Below are positions 58,364 to 64,000 of a DNA stretch of 64,000 nt, one piece after another (within the stretch, counting starts at the first letter, position 1; every line of letters begins with the position of its first letter). The notes below the pieces were generated by a model. That model was given only the letters and a program-made list of their open reading frames with translations. It had not been told where the DNA came from and ran no database searches. The stretch is from Candidatus Thermokryptus mobilis. GTDB taxonomy: Bacteria; Bacteroidota; Ignavibacteria; Kryptoniales; Kryptoniaceae. The stretch is from the NCBI RefSeq assembly GCF_900070205.1, contig NZ_FAOO01000007.1:20195-84194 (forward strand), given 5' to 3'. A program made the translations under genes and the position numbers.

Positions 58364-60067
58364 TTAATCCTTTTTTATCATTGCGCCGTTTTTCAAGTTC
58401 TCGTAAGACAGTCCTCTAAATTCACGGACAACGGTGGTGATTTCCTCAAAGACGTCTTTTGCGGTTGTGTAAGTAAACTTCGCTCCAAGATTATTCGCTA
58501 ATTCTGTGATGACTTTCCAAGATGGCTTAACATTTCTCCTTTCACCGCTTGCCCATCTGTCAAACGGTGTCCCAAAATTAAATAATCTTGCGTGTGCAAG
58601 TTCAGCCTTGTTTATTTCACCGGTGTTAGGTTTCGCCTCTCCGAATTTCCTCGGCTTGTAAAGCATATACGGTTCAATGTCCGATGGGAGAACGGCGATG
58701 TTAATTTTTTGAACCCTGCCTTCAAAGTTTGTGAAAGTTCCCTCTTTTTCGGCAAATGATGCGCTTGCGAAAACGACGCTCGCCTTTTCAACTGTCTTAT
58801 TTTTATTTGTGGCGTGGACAATCACCTTGACCCCATCAAGTAGATTGTAAAGCTCATCATCAAGGACAATATCATCGTCCATGACATAGATAACTTTAAA
58901 CTTTCGCTCTTTTAAACCATTCAAAATCGCATCAAGTCCATATCCATTTCCCGGTCGTATTCCAACAAGGTAAGCTCCAAGTGAGTTGGGAGTTTTGTCA
59001 GCCCTTATAAGGAAATTATCTTCGTCACCATCTTTAACATGCTTAATGAAGTCAATATATTTCGCTTTTAAAACTGTCTTGGCGAATTTCTGAAGGACGA
59101 AATTATCTTCATTCGTTGCGAATGGGGAACCAATGACGGCAATTTCATCAGGTTTTACATTTTTTAAAATTGACACCGCTTCAGATATGGCTGTTTCCCA
59201 ATCAACTTCAATTAAATCGCCATTTCTGCGAACCATAGGAGATTTAATCCTGTCATCCGAGTTAACGGGGATATATGTAAATCTTCCATAATCACACATC
59301 CAGTATTTATTCACTTCCATATTTTGCCTTGGTGTGATTCTTAAAATTTGATTATTCCTGACCCAAAGATAAACATTGCAACCACGAGCGCAACCCGGAC
59401 AAATGCTTTCAATCGCAGTCATATTCCAAGTTCTTTCCCTGAATCTGAAATCCCTTGAAGTTAAAGCTCCAACTGGACAGATGTCAATGATATTCATTGA
59501 ATACGGATTGTCAAGTTTTTTCCCGGGGAAAGTTGTCAAAACAACTCTATCTCCTCTTTGAGTAAATGTCAATTGCGGGTCTTTCACGACCTCATCAAAA
59601 AATCTAACACATCTTGAGCACATTATACATCTTTCAACATCAAGGACTATGTTTGCGCCAAGAGGAACTCTCTTCGGTTTATGAACTTTTTCTTCATCAA
59701 ATCTGCTGTGCCCAGGTCCATAGATATATGTATAGTTTTGAAGTTTGCACTCACCAGCCTCGTCGCATATCGGGCAGTCAAGCGGGTGATTTATAAGTAT
59801 AAATTCAAGAACAGCTTGTCTTGCTTTTACGACTTTTTCACTTTTGGTATAAACGACCATTCCATCCGTGACCCTTGTGGCACAGGCGATGACTAACTTG
59901 GGCATTTTTTCAACCTCAACAAGACACATTCTACAATTTCCAGCTATTGACAAAGCGGGATGATAACAGAAATGCGGGATATCAATTCCAATTTCTTGAG
60001 CAGCTTGAAGTATTGTAAGTCCATCTTTTACTTCAACTGTTTTCCCATCTATTGTTATTTTGGCCAT
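58364..60067 (-). CDS. nuoG: NADH-quinone oxidoreductase subunit G
   Basis: The protein is 567 residues from the ATG at 60067; a start at 60097 would overlap ald. In order: a [2Fe-2S] domain (HFCYHPALSIAGNCRMCLVE), the His-Cys [4Fe-4S] motif HPLDCPICDEAGECKLQN, two ferredoxin clusters (CIMCSRCVRFFDEV and CPVGALTSRDF), and a molybdopterin-oxidoreductase-like domain with C-x2-C-x3-C and a later Cys (CPGCARGC ... YWMCDYGRF), the ligands of the off-path cluster N7. The chain is shorter than E. coli NuoG (~908) because the last domain is cut back. Electrons pass from NuoEF to NuoI through this subunit. Confidence 0.94.
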   Translation of the reverse strand: MAKITIDGKTVEVKDGLTILQAAQEIGIDIPHFCYHPALSIAGNCRMCLVEVEKMPKLVIACATRVTDGMVVYTKSEKVVKARQAVLEFILINHPLDCPICDEAGECKLQNYTYIYGPGHSRFDEEKVHKPKRVPLGANIVLDVERCIMCSRCVRFFDEVVKDPQLTFTQRGDRVVLTTFPGKKLDNPYSMNIIDICPVGALTSRDFRFRERTWNMTAIESICPGCARGCNVYLWVRNNQILRITPRQNMEVNKYWMCDYGRFTYIPVNSDDRIKSPMVRRNGDLIEVDWETAISEAVSILKNVKPDEIAVIGSPFATNEDNFVLQKFAKTVLKAKYIDFIKHVKDGDEDNFLIRADKTPNSLGAYLVGIRPGNGYGLDAILNGLKERKFKVIYVMDDDIVLDDELYNLLDGVKVIVHATNKNKTVEKASVVFASASFAEKEGTFTNFEGRVQKINIAVLPSDIEPYMLYKPRKFGEAKPNTGEINKAELAHARLFNFGTPFDRWASGERRNVKPSWKVITELANNLGAKFTYTTAKDVFEEITTVVREFRGLSYENLKNGAMIKKD

Positions 60068-60089
60068 TTTCAAGGTTTTCTCTTTATTC

Positions 60090-61211
60090 TTAATCAAATT
60101 TGATCAAATCTTCAATTGGTGTATATTCAAGTCCGAAGGCATCAGCCACACCTTTGTGGGTAACTTTGCCCTCTATGATGTTAACACCTCTTCGCAATTC
60201 TTTGTTCTCCTTTATCGCAATTTCAAAACCTTTATCTGCAAGTTCAATTATATAAGGCAAGGTAGCATTTGTAAGAGCGATTGTTGATGTCTTTGGGACG
60301 GCTCCTGGCATATTTGCTACACCGTAATGGACAACGCCGTATTCAATGTAAACCGGGTCGTCGTGTGTTGTTGCTCTTATAGTTTCAATGCAACCGCCTT
60401 GGTCAACTGAGACATCAATTATAACTGCGCCCTCTTTCATCTGAGCAACCATTTCCTTAGTAACAAGTTTAGGTGCTTTTGCCCCAGGGATTAAAACCGC
60501 TCCAATTAAGACATCAGCACGCTTAACCGCTTTCAAAATGTTATATTCATTTGAAGCCATAGTTACTACATTTTTCGGCATTATATCGTCAAGATATCTC
60601 AATCTTTGCAAGTTCACATCAAGTATCGTAACCCTTGCACCAAGTCCAGCTGCAATTTTTGCTGCGTTTGTTCCAACGACACCACCTCCTATGATTGCAA
60701 CATCTGCGGGTTCAACGCCTGGAACACCACCAAGTAAGATGCCACGCCCACCCATTGATTTTTCAAGATATTTTGCCCCCTCTTGCGGTGCCATTCTTCC
60801 CGCAATTTCACTCATCGGCTCAAGCAAAGGCAAGCTTCCATCATCTTTTTGAACCGTTTCATAAGCAATCGCAATGCATCCAGATTTAATAACCGCTTCA
60901 GTCAATTCACGACTTGCTGCAAAGTGAAAATATGTGAAAACTATCTGATCCCTTCTCAAAAGCTCGTACTCATATCCAATCGGCTCTTTGACTTTAACTA
61001 TCATATCCGCCTTTGCGTAAATTTCCCTTGGGTCATCAACGATTTCCGCGCCAGCATCACGGTAAAGTTCATCGCTAAAGCCACTCCCAAGTCCAGCTCC
61101 TTTCTCAACAAGCACTGTGTGCCCATGAGCTCTCAGAATTGAAACACCCGCTGGTAAAAGTGCTACCCTGTTTTCCATCCTTTTAATTTCTTTTGGGACT
61201 CCTATTATCAT
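60090..61211 (-). CDS. ald: Alanine dehydrogenase
   Basis: The protein is 373 residues, normal length. It starts MIIGVPKEIKRMENRVALLP with the conserved Lys-Glu pair and has the NAD-binding motif IIGGGVVGTNAAKIAAGLGA near residue 170. Later come VDQGGCIETIRATTHDDPVY and the C-terminal segment GVANMPGAVPKTSTIALTNA. It interconverts alanine and pyruvate with NAD. The start lies inside the end of the M16 peptidase gene (29-nt overlap). Confidence 0.95.
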   Translation of the reverse strand: MIIGVPKEIKRMENRVALLPAGVSILRAHGHTVLVEKGAGLGSGFSDELYRDAGAEIVDDPREIYAKADMIVKVKEPIGYEYELLRRDQIVFTYFHFAASRELTEAVIKSGCIAIAYETVQKDDGSLPLLEPMSEIAGRMAPQEGAKYLEKSMGGRGILLGGVPGVEPADVAIIGGGVVGTNAAKIAAGLGARVTILDVNLQRLRYLDDIMPKNVVTMASNEYNILKAVKRADVLIGAVLIPGAKAPKLVTKEMVAQMKEGAVIIDVSVDQGGCIETIRATTHDDPVYIEYGVVHYGVANMPGAVPKTSTIALTNATLPYIIELADKGFEIAIKENKELRRGVNIIEGKVTHKGVADAFGLEYTPIEDLIKFD

Positions 61212-62502
61212 GGTGTTTCTCCAAATTGTTTTTACTTGGATTGATTATTACTGTTGTAAATTTCTCCTCTTTCAAAATTTCTTGAGCCAAGCGTTGAACA
61301 TCTTCTGGCTCAACCTTTTCAATCCTTTCTATTACTTCCTCAACTTCGGAATACTTCCCATTATAGACGAGCTCTATTTGTGCAAGGCGTTGCATCCTGT
61401 TTGACATGCTTTCAAGACCCATCAAAATTGAACTTTTAACCTGTGCCTTTGCCCTTTTTAGCTCCTCAGTTGAAATCCCATTTTCAACAATTGATCTAAA
61501 CTCCCTAAAAATTATATCAAGCGTTCTATCAACATTTTTCTCATCCGAGGCGAAATAAACTCCAAAAATTCCCGAATCGTTGAACATTGAGTAAAATGAA
61601 TAAATTGAATAAACAAGCCCATATTTTTCGCGGACATTTTGAAATAACCTTGAACTCATTCCATCTCCGAGCAATGTGTTAAGTAAAAGTACCTGATCCC
61701 TTCGTTCATCTTTCGCACCGTATGTCAAAACCCCCATACAAATGTGCGATTGACTTGATGGCTTTTCTATAACATACTTTTTAGGATTTGAAATCTTCGG
61801 CGCCTCTCTTGTTTTGTAAACTCCATTCTTTGACCTTGTGTCTCTGAAATACCTGAGCACAAGTTCAACTAAATCATCATGCCTTAAATTTCCAGCAGCT
61901 GAAATGACGATATTCTCAGCGGTGTAAAACTTGTTTAAATGATCAAATAGCTTTTCTCTCGTAAAACTTCCAACCGTTTCCCTCGTTCCAATGATAGGAA
62001 AACCTAAAGGATGCGGATATAAAAGTTGATATTCAAGAAGGTCACCGATATATTCTTCAAGGTCATCTTCTGTGTCATTTATTTCCTCGTAAACAACGAG
62101 TTTCTCTTTTTCTATTTCATTTTCTTCAAATGTTGGATTTTGAACCAAATCCGCTAAAACTTCAACTCCTTTTTCAAGCCATTCCCCCAAAATTCGGACA
62201 TAAAAACAGGTATGTTCCTTCGTCGTGAAGGCATTCAAATAACCACCTATGTCCTCAACAAATTCAGCAATTTCTTGGGCGCTCCTTTTCCTTGTCCCCT
62301 TAAAAACCATGTGTTCTATGAAGTGCGTAATTCCATTGTCAGTTTCATTCTCATCTCTTGAGCCAACATCAACCCAAACACCAAGCGAAACACTTCGCAC
62401 ATGCGGAACTGACTCTGAAACAATTCTTATTCCATTTTCAAGAACGGTTCGGTTGTATAGTGAAACGATATCTAATTTTTCATCACCTTTGCTTGCTATC
62501 AA
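61183..62502 (-). CDS. M16 family zinc metallopeptidase
   Basis: The protein is 439 residues, a single pitrilysin-type unit of the processing-peptidase-like group. The start appears to be TTG at 62502, preceded by AAGGAA. The zinc motif H-x2-E-H is seen in GITHFIEHMVFKGTRKRSAQ, with the third ligand Glu expected ~76 residues later. The second half contains a GLVYSIYSFYSMFNDSGIFG region typical of the inactive domain. Members cut short peptides and work as dimers. A promoter-like element lies 50-80 nt upstream. No signal peptide is visible. Confidence 0.9.
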   Translation of the reverse strand: MIASKGDEKLDIVSLYNRTVLENGIRIVSESVPHVRSVSLGVWVDVGSRDENETDNGITHFIEHMVFKGTRKRSAQEIAEFVEDIGGYLNAFTTKEHTCFYVRILGEWLEKGVEVLADLVQNPTFEENEIEKEKLVVYEEINDTEDDLEEYIGDLLEYQLLYPHPLGFPIIGTRETVGSFTREKLFDHLNKFYTAENIVISAAGNLRHDDLVELVLRYFRDTRSKNGVYKTREAPKISNPKKYVIEKPSSQSHICMGVLTYGAKDERRDQVLLLNTLLGDGMSSRLFQNVREKYGLVYSIYSFYSMFNDSGIFGVYFASDEKNVDRTLDIIFREFRSIVENGISTEELKRAKAQVKSSILMGLESMSNRMQRLAQIELVYNGKYSEVEEVIERIEKVEPEDVQRLAQEILKEEKFTTVIINPSKNNLEKHHDNRSPKRN

Positions 62503-62551
62503 CGGTTCCTTTCTTCTTTTTTCTTTTCAAAACACAGCTTTAGTTTTACAA

Positions 62552-62580
62552 AATATATCAAGTCATCTTCAAATAGTCAA
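62552..62580 (-). promoter_or_regulatory. Housekeeping promoter of the M16 peptidase-ald-nuoGHI run
   Basis: On the minus strand TTGACT (62580-62575), 17 nt, TATATT (62557-62552). A transcript would start near 62545, about 43 nt before the TTG start at 62502. It may also be the main source of nuoGHI transcripts, since no other promoter is seen between here and nuoG. Confidence 0.65.
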
Positions 62581-62586
62581 GGAGAT

Positions 62587-62724
62587 TTAAATGAACAAAC
62601 CACTTTCGTCAAAAAGTTCTTCTTCCCTTTCCGGGGATGAAATTTTTGAGATTAAAACTAACAAAGCGACTATAAGTGCGATCGGCAAAATAACAAAAAG
62701 AAGGAAATTTATCACATTTCTCAT
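62587..62724 (-). CDS. 45-residue single-pass membrane peptide
   Basis: The open frame starts with ATG at 62724, overlapping the Nudix stop codon (ATGA), and ends with TAA at 62587. An AGGTG sequence sits about 7 nt upstream. The peptide has one strong hydrophobic helix (FLLFVILPIALIVALLVLIS), then a charged tail (SPEREEELFDESG). It resembles the small single-pass subunits found with respiratory enzymes, but I recognise no family. The plus-strand reading of the same stretch gives a Ser/Lys-rich frame with no start signal. Confidence 0.6.
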   Translation of the reverse strand: MRNVINFLLFVILPIALIVALLVLISKISSPEREEELFDESGLFI

Positions 62725-63230
62725 TTAAAATCACCTAAATTTGTTTTTAAGAAAGTATACGCTTTGGTAAGGACATTTATGCTGTTTTTATGTTTCAAAT
62801 ACTTTAACGCCTCATCAAGCGTGACCCAGGCATAGTCCTCGTGTTCATAAGACAGACGAACATCTTTTTGTTGTGTCTTTGCAAGATAATAATTCACCGT
62901 TTTATAAATTAATTTCCCGTGCATTCGGTAGTAATAACCCACACTTTCTTTGAAACCACCGATAATTTCAATGTCTTTTATCCCCGTTTCTTCTTCAATC
63001 TCCCTTTTTACAGTTTCAATTTCACTTTCTCCTTTTTCAACATTTCCTTTTGGGAAATCCCAATGCCCGAGACCATACTTTAAGATCAAAAATTTCAACT
63101 GGCCATTCTCAACTCTGTAAATCACCGCTCCAGCTGAGTGTTCTCTTGTCAAGGTGACTTTTTCAAAATTGTTTTTCTTTTTAAATTTGTCAAAAAAACA
63201 ATAAAATTCCAAAGTTGAAAAATCACTCAA
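62721..63230 (-). CDS. Nudix hydrolase, Ap4A-hydrolase-like
   Basis: The frame is up to 169 residues, opening with TTG at 63230. The Nudix box is complete: GNVEKGESEIETVKREIEEE followed by TGI. The typical start of the family domain, REHSAGAVIYRVENGQLKFL, begins at about residue 29, so translation from TTG at 63152 is plausible and would avoid overlap with the divergent glycosyltransferase gene. Relatives cleave diadenosine tetraphosphate and other nucleoside diphosphate derivatives. It is the first gene of the minus-strand run and shares a stop/start with the small membrane peptide. Confidence 0.88.
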   Translation of the reverse strand: MSDFSTLEFYCFFDKFKKKNNFEKVTLTREHSAGAVIYRVENGQLKFLILKYGLGHWDFPKGNVEKGESEIETVKREIEEETGIKDIEIIGGFKESVGYYYRMHGKLIYKTVNYYLAKTQQKDVRLSYEHEDYAWVTLDEALKYLKHKNSINVLTKAYTFLKTNLGDFK

Positions 63231-64000
63231 GGATTCTTATAACGCGACTTCGCTTTATTGGTGATGTCGTTTTGACAACGCCAGTCATAAGAGCTGTTCG
63301 TGAGAAATTCCCGCACGCTTATATAGCATATCTTGCCGATAAAGACGCGATAACACTACTTGAGAACAATCCTTTCCTTGATGAGTTAATACCTCTTGAT
63401 TTTAACTGGGGATTTTTTGAGCAGGTAAAATTTATTTCAAAATTACGGGCGAAAAAATTTGACCTTGTTATAGACCTTTTTGGAAACCCGAGAAGTGCAA
63501 TTTTAAGCTTTCTAAGCGGTGCTGGGACAAGGATAGGTGGGGCGTTCGGCTGGAGAAAATTTTTATATACGCATCCAATTCCGAGAACAAATGAAAGGAA
63601 AAATGCCATTCAATTTCACCTTGATTATCTAAAACCCCTCGGAATTGATGCGAGAAATTTGAACCAGGAGCTCAAGACGGAGATTTTTTTAACACAAAGA
63701 GAAAAGGATTGGGCTTTAAATTATCTAAAAAGCAAGGGTGTTGATCTGAGCAAAAAAATTGTTGGGATTCACCCCGGGGCAACTTGGCCAGCGAAAATGT
63801 GGTTTAAAGAAAACTTCGCAAGCCTTGCTGATAAAATAACCTCAAAAACGGACGCCTCAGTTGTGATAACCCACTCAGAGAAAGAAACAAACCTTGCTTT
63901 GGAAGTTTATAACCTTACATTGAGAAAAAGAATTTACCTTCTTGACTCCCTCAACCTGAGAGAACTTGCTTCTGTATTATCTCATCTTGACCTTTATATC
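63215..64000 (+). CDS. Partial family 9 glycosyltransferase (heptosyltransferase-like), runs off the window
   Basis: An open frame with no stop runs from an in-frame stop near 63184 to the end of the window. The likely start is TTG at 63215, giving 262 visible residues. The N-terminus reads KNHSRILITRLRFIGDVVLT, the ADP-heptose transferase pattern, followed by TPVIRAVREKFPHAYIAYLA. Later comes KKIVGIHPGATWPAKMWF, the family's second-domain nucleotide-binding start. It probably adds heptose or another sugar to the lipopolysaccharide core. The 3' end, including the GPxH motif, is outside the window. Confidence 0.88.
   Translation, partial: MKNHSRILITRLRFIGDVVLTTPVIRAVREKFPHAYIAYLADKDAITLLENNPFLDELIPLDFNWGFFEQVKFISKLRAKKFDLVIDLFGNPRSAILSFLSGAGTRIGGAFGWRKFLYTHPIPRTNERKNAIQFHLDYLKPLGIDARNLNQELKTEIFLTQREKDWALNYLKSKGVDLSKKIVGIHPGATWPAKMWFKENFASLADKITSKTDASVVITHSEKETNLALEVYNLTLRKRIYLLDSLNLRELASVLSHLDLYI

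Noticed and set aside
62591-62728. 45-codon plus-strand frame antisense to the small membrane peptide
   Set aside because: It is low in complexity (Ser/Lys) and has no ribosome site, while the minus-strand reading gives a clear membrane helix with coupled start.
63335-63342. GCCGATAA inside the GT9 gene
   Set aside because: There is no -35 partner, and the site lies inside coding sequence.

Overview
The window is about 64 kb of an AT-rich, densely packed genome from a Gram-negative, flagellated, respiring bacterium. It carries no rRNA, tRNA, CRISPR array, insertion sequence or prophage gene that I can see. Two secreted proteins end in type IX secretion (T9SS) sorting domains. kdsB implies a Kdo-containing outer membrane. 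There is a complex I of bacterial type and a flagellin cluster. This combination points to the Bacteroidota/Chlorobi/Ignavibacteria side of the FCB group. The K/E/I-rich proteins and the pairing of flagella with T9SS would suit a thermophilic relative such as Candidatus Kryptonia. That placement is inference from gene content only.

Layout. (1) 1-8210, minus strand: a partial coiled-coil protein, a T9SS-exported protein, and two large glycosyltransferase genes, one of them a 1423-residue multi-enzyme fusion. (2) 8211-12056: a divergent control region with two back-to-back sigma-28 type promoters, then flagellin, fliS, fliD, flaG, a FliT/FlgN-like chaperone candidate and flgM on the plus strand. 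A third sigma-28 type site lies inside the gene upstream of flgM. (3) 12078-28100, plus: nuoJKLM, an NhaD-type antiporter, nuoN, then nnrD, VanZ-like, half-size GDT1-like, P1 peptidase, exported metallo-beta-lactamase-fold protein, trpS, scpA, scpB, rluB and dacB, closed by a bidirectional terminator shared with the convergent citrate synthase gene. (4) 29439-32331, plus: gamma-glutamyltransferase, an RCK protein with a pore-like membrane domain but no potassium filter, and a doubtful small ORF. (5) 32332-41545, plus: rimP-nusA-infB-rbfA-truB-ribF-rpsO-pnp, preceded by a promoter and an intrinsic-terminator-like hairpin whose T-run ends just before the rimP start codon. (6) 41567-52847, plus: split transketolase, UvrD helicase and a methyltransferase-like gene, then, from its own promoter, plsC, gatC, kdsB, pyrG and glnE. 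(7) 63230-52834, minus: Nudix hydrolase, a 45-residue membrane peptide, M16 peptidase, alanine dehydrogenase, nuoG, nuoH, nuoI, a T9SS LamG-like protein, a GH13 lipoprotein and a YjbQ-family protein. (8) 63215-64000, plus: the start of a family 9 glycosyltransferase gene that runs off the window.

How the parts fit. Complex I is split over two places in the window (JKLMN plus antiporter, and GHI), with A-F outside it. The flagellar block looks like a self-contained late-class regulon: the filament protein, cap, chaperones, anti-sigma factor and probably the filament glycosylation enzymes all sit beside sigma-28 type promoters. The flagellin leader carries a hairpin with GGA in its loop plus a GGA-containing Shine-Dalgarno sequence, the arrangement used by CsrA on Bacillus hag. 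Housekeeping promoters in the window repeatedly take the form TTGnnn, 17 nt, TAnAnT/TAAATT. Strong Shine-Dalgarno sequences occur in front of several genes.
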